Positions 1-4,920 of a stretch of 6,626 bases of DNA are shown piece after piece. The stretch is taken from assembly GCA_003649495.1 (NCBI GenBank), contig QMRZ01000086.1:1-6626 (forward strand), given 5' to 3'. This DNA is from Thermoprotei archaeon. Its GTDB lineage: Archaea > Thermoproteota > Thermoprotei > Thermofilales > Thermofilaceae. Numbering within the stretch: position 1 is the stretch's first letter; each line of letters begins with the position of its first letter. A model generated the notes under the pieces. It saw only the letters and a list, made by a program, of their open reading frames with translations. It did not search any database and was not told where the DNA came from. The translations under genes were made by a program, and so were the position numbers.

Positions 1-976
1 TCTTCTTAACCCTACGAACAGCAAGGATACCAGCCTTAGCCAAGTAGTACTGAGCCAAATCATCAATACCCTTCTGACAAAACACAACATTAGCACCAGC
101 AGCCCTAATCTTCTCAACCATGTCCTTCAGGAGCTTGGCTTCCTCCTCGAGGAACATCTGCATCTGCTCTGGGCTGTTTATCCTGATCTCAGCGTCAATT
201 TCGGTCTTCTCCACCTCGAGTGGCGCGTCTATCAGCGCTATCTTAGCATTCTCAATCCTCTTGGGCATGTCTGGGTGGACCACCTCCTTGTCGATTATGA
301 CACCGTAGACGAGCTTGGTGTCGAGGAAGGAGCCGCCCTTCTTCTTCACTATCTGCACGTGATCTATGTCGGCGACCGTTTCCTCACCCCTCTTCTCAGC
401 TATCTGCTTCACCGCCTTCACTGCTATGTTAGCCAGGTGCTCCCTGAAGGCGGCCACAGCTTTACCCCTCATCGCGGTCATTGCCACCTTCTTGAGCATC
501 TGCTCATCCTCTATGTCCACCTTAACAGCCCTGCTCCTTAGTACCTCCTCAGCCTTCTCGAGGGCCTTCTTGTAGCCCGCTATTATGACCGTGGGGTGTA
601 TGTTTTTGTCTAGGAGCTTCTCGGCCTCCCTGATCAGCTCACCAGCCAGTACAACAGTGGTAGTAGTGCCGTCGCCAACCTCGTCATCCTGGGCCTTAGC
701 AATCTCGACTAGGAGCTTGGCGACTGGGTGCTGCACATCCATCTCGTCAAGGATCGTGGCTCCATCGTTGGTTATAGTGACGTCCCCAAGGCTATCGATT
801 AACATTTTATCCATGCCCTTGGGGCCAAGCGTGGTCTTCACGGTCTCAGCTATCGCCTTAGCGACCATGAAGTTGAGAGACATCGCCTCCCTGCCAGTCT
901 TCCTTGTGGTGCCCTCCTTCAGTATGAGTACAGGAACTCCGCCTAACTGCGCTAGCTGGGCCGGCTGGGCCGACAT
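1..976 (-). CDS. ths: Thermosome (group II chaperonin) subunit, 3' end beyond window
   Basis: ATP-dependent protein-folding chaperonin of the cytosol, which assembles into double-ring complexes (family knowledge). The first 325 codons are present and the frame is open to the left edge; full-length subunits are about 550 residues, so roughly 60% is here. The equatorial ATP-site motifs are visible: GPKGMDKML at residues 51-59, NDGATIL at 70-76 and GDGTTT at 101-106 with the catalytic Asp102. The intermediate domain and most of the apical domain follow, including the helical-protrusion region (about 245-290). The ATG at 976 gives the usual short N-terminus (MSAQPAQLAQLGGVPVLILK). It has its own TATA box and a GGTGTGA ribosome-binding match 2 nt before the ATG. 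Codon choice changes abruptly after residue 286 (see findings). The alpha, beta or gamma paralog type cannot be told from this fragment. Confidence 0.97.
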   Translation of the reverse strand, partial: MSAQPAQLAQLGGVPVLILKEGTTRKTGREAMSLNFMVAKAIAETVKTTLGPKGMDKMLIDSLGDVTITNDGATILDEMDVQHPVAKLLVEIAKAQDDEVGDGTTTTVVLAGELIREAEKLLDKNIHPTVIIAGYKKALEKAEEVLRSRAVKVDIEDEQMLKKVAMTAMRGKAVAAFREHLANIAVKAVKQIAEKRGEETVADIDHVQIVKKKGGSFLDTKLVYGVIIDKEVVHPDMPKRIENAKIALIDAPLEVEKTEIDAEIRINSPEQMQMFLEEEAKLLKDMVEKIRAAGANVVFCQKGIDDLAQYYLAKAGILAVRRVKK

Positions 977-1006
977 GGTCACACCGTGAGGTGGAACTAT
1001 CACTTC

Positions 1007-1014
1007 TATTTATA
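1007..1014 (-). promoter_or_regulatory. TATA box of the thermosome gene
   Basis: TATAAATA, read on the minus strand and preceded by a purine-rich GAAAGG that could serve as a BRE. Its centre is about 34 bp before the ATG at 976, so transcription starting about 27 bp downstream would leave a leader of only about 7-8 nt. It lies in the 47-bp gap after the histone stop codon, so the thermosome need not depend on read-through from the histone gene. This is the best TATA match in the window. Confidence 0.75.
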
Positions 1015-1023
1015 CCTTTCTCC

Positions 1024-1287
1024 CTAGGCGCCGAGGGTGGCTGCCCACCTAGCGTAGAGGAACCTCCTTATTGCCATCTCTACATCCTCACTCTTCACAG
1101 TCCTCCTCTTGGCATGCTTCGCCATCTCAATCGACTCCCTAGCGATATCCCTGGCCAACCTCTCAATGAAGTCCCTTAGCCTCCTAGCAGCCTCTTCGCT
1201 TACCCTGTACCCCCCCTCCTGCCTCAGTATCCTCTCTATCGGCGCTAACGGTATTTCGTGAGAATCCCCCCTACTCCTCCTCCCCAT
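1024..1287 (-). CDS. Archaeal histone (HMf-like histone fold) with N- and C-terminal tails
   Basis: DNA-wrapping chromatin protein, expected to dimerise and polymerise on DNA. From the ATG at 1287 the product is 87 residues. Residues 11-76 align along the whole HMfB fold without a gap: EIPLAPIERIL, then RVSEEA, then ARDIARESIEMAKHA, then RRTVKSEDVEMAIRRF. Positions matter: Arg19 (HMfB Arg10), Gly25 (HMfB Gly16, associated with continuous hypernucleosome stacking), and His58 and Asp68 (HMfB His49 and Asp59, the dimer-dimer interface) are kept, while HMfB Leu46 is Met55 here. Classical archaeal histones are about 66-70 residues; here a basic lead (MGRRSRGDSH) and an 11-residue tail (LYARWAATLGA) extend the fold. 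An in-frame ATG at 1377 would add 30 non-histone residues and overlap the S17e start, so I chose 1287. That start lies about 31 bp from the divergent AT-rich core and lacks a ribosome-binding site, which fits near-leaderless translation. Confidence 0.93.
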   Translation of the reverse strand: MGRRSRGDSHEIPLAPIERILRQEGGYRVSEEAARRLRDFIERLARDIARESIEMAKHAKRRTVKSEDVEMAIRRFLYARWAATLGA

Positions 1288-1312
1288 CGCTGCTATTAGG
1301 GCTGGTACATGG

Positions 1313-1323
1313 AAAACTTTATC
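1313..1323. promoter_or_regulatory. Shared AT-rich promoter core between histone and S17e
   Basis: The only AT-rich element in the 68-bp divergent gap. On the plus strand CTTTATC (1317-1323) lies about 36 bp before the S17e GTG, leaving a short leader that still includes most of its ribosome-binding site. On the minus strand ATAAAGTT (1322-1315) lies about 31 bp before the histone ATG, leaving almost no leader. Whether both directions truly fire from overlapping boxes is inference. Confidence 0.55.
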
Positions 1324-1355
1324 CTTGGAGCCCCGAGGAGGGGAGAGGTGGTAGC

Positions 1356-1607
1356 GTGGGCAAGGTACGCCCCGCATACATCAAGAACACCGCGAGGATG
1401 CTGCTGGAGAAGTATCCAGATAAATTCACGGACGACTTCGAGCATAATAAGCGTGTAGTGGGCGAGTTAATTCAGACTAGTAAGCGTGTCAGGAATAGGA
1501 TTGCTGGCTACATAACTAGGCTAGTGAAGAGGAGGCAGAAGCTAAAGGCGCTGGAGGAGGCGGAGCGAGGAGAGGCCCTAGCCGCTGAGGAGGGAGAAGC
1601 TTTATGA
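1356..1607 (+). CDS. rps17e: Ribosomal protein S17e (eS17)
   Basis: Small-subunit ribosomal protein shared by Archaea and Eukarya. The product is 83 residues. It begins with the family signature MGKVRPAYIKNTARMLLEKYPDKF and continues FEHNKRVVGE and the basic VRNRIAGYITRLVKRR segment. After about residue 65 comes an alanine/glutamate-rich tail (LEEAERGEALAAEEGEAL) typical of poorly conserved S17e ends. The start is GTG, supported by GAGAGGTGG at 1343-1350, 5 nt upstream. It is divergent from the histone. Its last codons and TGA stop carry the TATA box of the downstream tRNA-Glu. Confidence 0.96.
   Translation: MGKVRPAYIKNTARMLLEKYPDKFTDDFEHNKRVVGELIQTSKRVRNRIAGYITRLVKRRQKLKALEEAERGEALAAEEGEAL
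1600..1607 (+). promoter_or_regulatory. TATA box of tRNA-Glu overlapping the S17e stop
   Basis: CTTTATGA, whose last three bases are the TGA stop of S17e. Its centre is about 28 bp before the tRNA 5' end at 1631, the expected archaeal spacing. A second AT-rich run (TTATATCTTAA, 1619-1629) is too close to the tRNA to act as its TATA box and probably marks the initiation region. Confidence 0.6.
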
Positions 1608-1630
1608 AAGCACCCGCATTATATCTTAAT

Positions 1631-1706
1631 GCCCCGGTCGTATAGCCCGGCCAAGTATGCCGGCCTTTCGAGCCGGAGAACCCGGGTTCAAATCCCGGCC
1701 GGGGCA
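1631..1706 (+). tRNA. trnE: tRNA-Glu (anticodon UUC), no intron
   Basis: A complete 76-nt cloverleaf followed by encoded CCA (1707-1709). The acceptor stem GCCCCGG pairs perfectly with CCGGGGC. The D stem GTAT/GTAT uses terminal G-U pairs, as is usual for tRNA-Glu. The anticodon stem CCGGC/GCCGG encloses loop CTTTCGA, giving anticodon TTC. The T stem CCGGG/CCCGG encloses TTCAAAT. Position 57 is A, which in archaeal tRNAs can be converted to 1-methylinosine (family knowledge). There is no T-run just downstream to mark a terminator. Confidence 0.97.
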
Positions 1707-1853
1707 CCAGGAGGCAACACCTGGTTAATAGGCTTGGGCTTCAAGGATCCCTGCTCATCACTTGATATTAGTTACTTGCTGGGCAGTTGGGGAGAAGGGG
1801 ATGTGTGGTGCGGGGGCCGGGATTCGAACCCGGGCAGGCCTACGCCAGCGGAG

Positions 1854-1870
1854 CTCTCATCGAAGCCGAT
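1854..1870 (-). other. Canonical tRNA intron 2 (position 37/38, 17 nt)
   Basis: A textbook bulge-helix-bulge. The central helix is CTCA (1876-1873) with TGAG (1859-1856). The bulges are GG|A (1872-1870) and AG|C (1855-1853). The intron hairpin is TCG/CGA (1869-1867 with 1862-1860) with loop GCTT. The outer helix is the anticodon stem itself. Its 5' strand becomes contiguous only once intron 1 has been removed. Confidence 0.9.
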
Positions 1871-1877
1871 CCTGAGT

Positions 1878-1898
1878 CTGGGCCCGGGCAGTGCCGGT
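1878..1898 (-). other. Non-canonical tRNA intron 1 (position 30/31, 21 nt)
   Basis: A complete bulge-helix-bulge surrounds the junctions. The 4-bp central helix is GGGC (1904-1901) with GCCC (1883-1880). The two 3-nt bulges are GG|A (1900-1898) and AG|A (1879-1877), cut after the second base in each. The intron folds as a CCGG/CCGG hairpin (1897-1894 with 1887-1884) with loop CACTGC. The sequence repeat GAC at both ends would allow sliding between 29/30 and 32/33, but among the positions tested only 30/31 gives a full helix. The outer helix is weak (G-C plus G-U). Confidence 0.88.
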
Positions 1899-1954
1899 CC
1901 GCCCCCTTTGTCCTAGCTCGGGCACCCCCGCGCCGCCTGAAATTACTGCGGGCG

Positions 1955-1962
1955 GATTTAAG
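1955..1962 (-). promoter_or_regulatory. TATA box of tRNA-Leu
   Basis: CTTAAATC on the minus strand, preceded by the purine-rich GAAGAAAA as a likely BRE. Its centre is about 27 bp before the tRNA 5' end at 1931. The 1932-2054 gap thus holds this promoter and the dphB promoter, pointing in opposite directions. Confidence 0.65.
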
Positions 1963-2011
1963 TTTTCTTCGCCCTGCACCCGAGCAGTCGGTTTCTCACA
2001 CCAGGCCTTTC

Positions 2012-2020
2012 ATATTTTAA
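2012..2020 (+). promoter_or_regulatory. TATA box of dphB
   Basis: ATATTTTAA, about 39 bp before the dphB ATG. Initiation about 27 bp downstream would give a leader of about 12 nt, just long enough to contain the ribosome-binding site GGTGAGG (2046-2052). Confidence 0.55.
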
Positions 2021-2054
2021 GCAGCTCCGCTCTAGCGCTGTCAGGGGTGAGGGG

Positions 2055-2879
2055 ATGCTGGTGATAGTCGGCCTTGGCCTCTACGACCTTCGTGACCTAA
2101 GCCTGGGCGCGTTTGATACACTAAGGAGGGCGTCTAAGGTCTTCGTCGAGCTTTACACGAGTATTGTACCTGGCTTCAAGCTGGAGGAGCTAGAGAGGCT
2201 CCTGGGGAGGCATGTTGAGGTAGTGCACAGGCATCAGCTAGAAGGTAGGTGGCTGGATGAGTTAATGGAGGCCGCTAGGAGGGAAGATGTAGCTCTAATA
2301 GTACCGGGAGATCCCTTCATAGCGACTACCCATATAACGATTAAGCTGGAAGCCATTAAGAGGGGCGTTAAGGTAGCGGTATACCCAGCTCCATCCATCA
2401 TAAACGCTGTAATCGCCTCGACGGGTCTCCAAGTATACAAGTTCGGCAGACCAGTCACCATAGTCAGACAATCACCGCTTTACTCGCCCGTTACACCCTA
2501 CTACGTTCTCTACGAGAACTTGAGGAGAGGGCTTCACACGCTGTTCTTCCTTGATCTGGACGTGGAAGAGGGGTATGCGATGACAGCCATTGAGGGCATA
2601 GAGGTGCTTCGCTGCATTGAGGAGAGAGAAGGGCTAGGGCTAATCGACGAGTATACGCCCTTCATAGCAGTGGCTAGGGCTAGCAGCCCCGATGAAGTCG
2701 TTAAGGTGATAAGGCTGGGCGAGAAGGCTGATCTAGGGCCAGCTCCCCACACGCTGATAGTGCCAGGCCTCCTCAACCCAGTTGAGCTGGAAGCCCTCTG
2801 CTTGCTGGCGGGGGCCTCCACAGATCTACTGAGCCGCTGGCACAAGCGCGTAAGAGGGCTGGCAGCAAGTGAAGCGTAG
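2055..2879 (+). CDS. dphB: Diphthine synthase (SAM-dependent methyltransferase)
   Basis: Methylates the modified histidine of translation elongation factor 2 using S-adenosylmethionine, the second stage of diphthamide synthesis (family knowledge). The 274-residue product matches the usual length of about 250-290. It belongs to the tetrapyrrole-methylase fold. Visible signatures are the N-terminal strand LVIVGLGLYDLRDLS (2-16), PGDPFIATTH (84-93), PAPSIINAVIASTGLQVYKFGR (111-132), the FFLDLD strand (164-169) and the C-terminal HTLIVPG (232-238). The ATG at 2055 begins directly with the conserved strand and has GGTGA 4 nt upstream. The family often has LGLxDExD near the start; here it is LGLYDLRD, a small departure. 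It is followed 48 bp later by the DUF357 fusion on the same strand, with a possible separate promoter. Confidence 0.96.
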   Translation: MLVIVGLGLYDLRDLSLGAFDTLRRASKVFVELYTSIVPGFKLEELERLLGRHVEVVHRHQLEGRWLDELMEAARREDVALIVPGDPFIATTHITIKLEAIKRGVKVAVYPAPSIINAVIASTGLQVYKFGRPVTIVRQSPLYSPVTPYYVLYENLRRGLHTLFFLDLDVEEGYAMTAIEGIEVLRCIEEREGLGLIDEYTPFIAVARASSPDEVVKVIRLGEKADLGPAPHTLIVPGLLNPVELEALCLLAGASTDLLSRWHKRVRGLAASEA

Positions 2880-2892
2880 TACACGTTAACGC

Positions 2893-2899
2893 CTTATAG
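2893..2899 (+). promoter_or_regulatory. Weak TATA-like box before the DUF357 fusion gene
   Basis: CTTATAG, about 32 bp before the ATG at 2928, placing a start site about 5 nt upstream of the codon. A GGAGGG ribosome-binding match (2917-2922) also exists, so the gene might instead be read from dphB. The match is short and the call is tentative. Confidence 0.35.
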
Positions 2900-2927
2900 T
2901 GTCCCCTACAAGTAGTGGAGGGCCGCT

Positions 2928-3602
2928 ATGAAGGTGGAGGATAGGGCGAGAAGATACATAGAGAACCTGGAGGCTGTGCTCAATGCACTGATGAGGGAGA
3001 ATCTGGGAGCAGCTACACGCGTGGTGGACCTGGCTACTAGCTACTTACGCGATGCCACATACTATCTAGAGAAGGGCGACCCGGTGACTAGCATTGCATG
3101 CTCCTCCTATGCAGAGGGATTACTGGATGCACTCGGGCTCCTAGGCATAACACGAGTGGAGTGGCCGAAGCGGCATAGGCCTAAGGTGCTGGTGGGAGGC
3201 GTGTTTGAGATAATCCACCCGGGACACCTGTACCTTCTGAGGAAGGCTAAGGAGCTCGGCAGAGTGGTGGTCATAGTCGCACGCGATTCCACAGTAACTA
3301 AGCTGAAGGGGCGACTGCCGGTAGTTCCCGAGGAGCAGCGCTTGGAAGTCGTCAAGAGCATTAAGTATGTAGATGAGGCTTACCTCGGGAGTGAGCCATT
3401 AGATATAGAGGGGACGCTCCGAAGGCATAAGCCCGATATAGTACTGCTAGGCCCTGACCAGAACATGATCGAGGAGCTTGTGAGACGAACAATAAAAGCT
3501 ACGGGCATTAACGTTAGAGTGATTAAGCTGAGGAAGAGGGTGGGGAGCGGCATCACATCTAGCAGCGAGATTATAAGGAGGATCCTGACCTCAACTTTCT
3601 AG
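2928..3602 (+). CDS. DUF357 domain fused to a cytidylyltransferase-family nucleotidyltransferase
   Basis: A two-domain protein of 224 residues. Residues 1-75 are an all-helical DUF357-like region (RARRYIENLEAVLNAL; YLEKGDPVTSIACSSYAEGLLDALG), whose role is unknown. Residues 85-224 form a HIGH-superfamily nucleotidyltransferase: GGVFEIIHPGH (90-100) is the nucleotide-binding signature with His97 and His100, followed by a KLKGRLPVVPEEQR loop (125-138), LLGPDQ (173-178) and the terminal SSSEII motif (211-216). Relatives include archaeal FAD synthetase RibL, glycerol-3-phosphate cytidylyltransferase and phosphopantetheine adenylyltransferase; the substrate cannot be chosen from sequence alone. 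The signature usually reads GxFDxxHxGH; here Glu94 replaces Asp. The 3' end overlaps the convergent endonuclease V gene by 32 bp. Confidence 0.88.
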   Translation: MKVEDRARRYIENLEAVLNALMRENLGAATRVVDLATSYLRDATYYLEKGDPVTSIACSSYAEGLLDALGLLGITRVEWPKRHRPKVLVGGVFEIIHPGHLYLLRKAKELGRVVVIVARDSTVTKLKGRLPVVPEEQRLEVVKSIKYVDEAYLGSEPLDIEGTLRRHKPDIVLLGPDQNMIEELVRRTIKATGINVRVIKLRKRVGSGITSSSEIIRRILTSTF

Positions 3603-4230
3603 CTAGCGCTGTAGCCTCAGCGTGAGCCAGCCTCAGAGGCTCCGGTAGCTTGCTCCTCCCCCGAGTGAACCTCTTAGTCAAGCGAACCGCGGTTCTCAGC
3701 GTGATCTTGTGGCCCACGCTCACGTAGATAGGCCTCATACCCCTACCCGCTCTTAACGCCATCCCGATAACCTCGCCCCCAAGCAGTACTGGTGCCTCAC
3801 GCCCTCTCCACTCACCTAACTCGCCGCATAGTAACTTCTTAGCCACTCCTACAGTAGGCATGTCGAGCGCTAATCCCACGTGACACGCCAGCCCGGCTCT
3901 GTAGGGGTGGAGTCTCCCATTGCCATCTACAAAGAGCACGTGAGGACGCACGCTCAGCCTACGGACCGCTACTATCATGGGCCCAGCTTCCCTAAAGGCT
4001 AACAGCGTGGGTATGTAGGGGAACTTCACATCTAGCACGACAGTAGCCTTCGACACAGGCTTAAAGGTGTGCGCATTAATCACGATGGCAGCGGCCACCG
4101 CTGCGTCTCCCACATACGATAAGTCAACGCCCCCCACCAGCTCCACTCGAGGAGGGAGTCTATCCTCCTCCATAACTTTCTCAGCTATTAACCTCTGCGC
4201 CAGCCTAGCCCTACTAACCTCGAATCTCAC
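3571..4230 (-). CDS. nfi: Endonuclease V
   Basis: Cuts nucleic acid near deaminated adenine (hypoxanthine/inosine); the bacterial and archaeal enzymes are DNA repair enzymes and the human one acts on RNA (family knowledge). The 219 residues have normal family length. By comparison with Thermotoga EndoV the catalytic acids are Asp36 (GVDLSY), Glu81 (FREAGP) and Asp102 (VDGNGRLHPYR). Tyr72 lies in the PYIP wedge (71-74); His108 and His203 (LAHAEA) are also kept, and Lys131/132 sit in VGVAKKLLCG. The wedge is usually followed by Gly; here it is Thr75. The start is GTG, overlapping the translin stop as GTGA, so the two genes are almost certainly one transcript. The 3' end runs 32 bp into the convergent neighbour. 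Confidence 0.95.
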   Translation of the reverse strand: MRFEVSRARLAQRLIAEKVMEEDRLPPRVELVGGVDLSYVGDAAVAAAIVINAHTFKPVSKATVVLDVKFPYIPTLLAFREAGPMIVAVRRLSVRPHVLFVDGNGRLHPYRAGLACHVGLALDMPTVGVAKKLLCGELGEWRGREAPVLLGGEVIGMALRAGRGMRPIYVSVGHKITLRTAVRLTKRFTRGRSKLPEPLRLAHAEATALARKLRSGSSL

Positions 4231-4868
4231 GAGCCCCGCCTCTTAGCAAGCTCTGCTAACAGCTCTCTAAGAGCCCGGCTGAGCTCGCCGCTCTTCACAT
4301 AATACAGCAGGTCGCGAGCTGCGCTCTCCACCACACCCCTCAGGACATCGACCTTCCTCCTAAGCCCGGGCACTAAGGCGTCGGGCACAGAAATCGTTAG
4401 GAGCCCCTTGTACACCTCCTCCATGACACGCAGGGCCCTACCCGCCTCCCCATACTTATCTGAGCTGATGTACCTCACCATGAGCCTCCTCAGCTCCCCA
4501 ACGAAGTCGGCTAGGCCCAACAGGTAATGATGAGGCTCCACTTCCAACTCCTCAAACCCCGGCAACTCGCTCCCCTTAGCATAGGCAAGCAGCAGGCAAG
4601 CCTCAACATACTCAGCCAGAGCTGCTGATGTCGACCCGCTGTAGTAGAGCCTCGGATACCTCTCCTTATAACAAAGTATTTTCTGCACAGCCTCTCTCGC
4701 TGTCTTCAGCCGCTCCTCTGCACCCCCCAAGTCCCCTTCATGAACCTTGAAGACTGCTCTCCTGGCCTCCCTGCCCACCTCCCTAGTCAGCTTCAGCAAA
4801 TCCTCCCTCACTTCATCTTCCTCCTCCAACATGACTCTAGCCCGCTCTATAATCTCCGAGAGACGCAC
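4227..4868 (-). CDS. Translin/TRAX-family RNase subunit (archaeal C3PO-like)
   Basis: An all-helical protein of 213 residues with the translin-family signatures: REVGREARRAVFKVHEGD (29-46), GSTSAALAEYVEA (78-90), YLLGLADFVGELRR (115-128) and the C-terminal PGLRRKVDVLRGVVESAARDLL (167-188). Archaeal members form octameric RNA-cleaving shells like eukaryotic C3PO (family knowledge). The acids matching the human TRAX active site are all present: Glu86 and Glu89 in EYVE, Asp121 and Glu125 in DFVGE, with identical spacing, so this is probably a catalytic subunit. The start is GTG; no upstream in-frame start exists because a TGA lies six codons before it. Met13 is an alternative start. The GTG lies about 25 bp from the divergent TATA box, which fits a leaderless mRNA. 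It is the first gene of an operon with endonuclease V. Confidence 0.93.
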   Translation of the reverse strand: MRLSEIIERARVMLEEEDEVREDLLKLTREVGREARRAVFKVHEGDLGGAEERLKTAREAVQKILCYKERYPRLYYSGSTSAALAEYVEACLLLAYAKGSELPGFEELEVEPHHYLLGLADFVGELRRLMVRYISSDKYGEAGRALRVMEEVYKGLLTISVPDALVPGLRRKVDVLRGVVESAARDLLYYVKSGELSRALRELLAELAKRRGS

Positions 4869-4888
4869 GTGGTAAGTAGGGGATCACC

Positions 4889-4898
4889 TTTAATTAAA
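4889..4898. promoter_or_regulatory. Palindromic TATA box shared by translin and map
   Basis: TTTAATTAAA, a perfect 10-bp inverted repeat and the only AT-rich stretch in the 52-bp divergent gap. From its centre (4893.5) the map ATG is 27.5 bp away and the translin GTG 25.5 bp away. Both distances match the usual TATA-to-start-site spacing, so both mRNAs would be leaderless. Consistent with this, the GGGGGAG before map abuts the ATG with no spacer, and the AGGTGATC before translin is about 13-14 nt from its GTG, too far for normal use. Confidence 0.7.
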
Positions 4899-4920
4899 TC
4901 GTGCCCAGCTTAAGGGGGAG

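Larger units (their letters stand above)
1809..1931 (-). tRNA. trnL: tRNA-Leu (anticodon CAG) with two introns
   Basis: Type II tRNA with acceptor stem GCGGGGG/CCCCCGC, discriminator A73 and encoded CCA (1808-1806). The D arm has GAG...GG...AAA, the variable arm is TGGCGTAGGCCTGC (1847-1834), and the T arm is CCGGG-TTCGAAT-CCCGG. A normal anticodon arm appears only after removing 38 nt in two pieces: stem GCGGA (1902-1899 plus 1877) with TCCGC (1852-1848), loop CTCAGGC, anticodon CAG at 1874-1872. The mature length is 85 nt plus CCA. Intron 1 lies between tRNA positions 30 and 31, intron 2 at the canonical 37/38. The leucine-type variable arm and CAG anticodon agree on identity. A one-intron reading with anticodon GAG leaves a stem mismatch and was rejected. 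Confidence 0.95.

Noticed and set aside
120..989. Plus-strand open frames opposite the thermosome gene
   Set aside because: They are antisense shadows of a strongly conserved minus-strand coding frame, with low-complexity serine-rich translations and no promoter.
1288..1377. Longer histone starting at the ATG at 1377
   Set aside because: The extra 30 residues do not resemble any histone, overlap the S17e start, and the TATA-like element would lie inside the coding region.
1710..1805. Possible C/D box RNA on the minus strand (GTGATGA at 1761-1755) between the tRNAs
   Set aside because: A good C box, but no proper D, D' or C' box follows at the required spacing. Nothing else was seen in this 96-bp gap, including no T-rich terminator.
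1853..1898. Single-intron reading of the tRNA-Leu with anticodon GAG
   Set aside because: It leaves a C-C mismatch in the anticodon stem and gives no bulge-helix-bulge, whereas the two-intron reading gives two complete ones.
1516..2020. Several short open frames across the two tRNA genes
   Set aside because: They read through structured RNA genes with perfect cloverleaf pairing; the translations include typical tRNA-derived strings such as PGFEPG and RDSNPGR.
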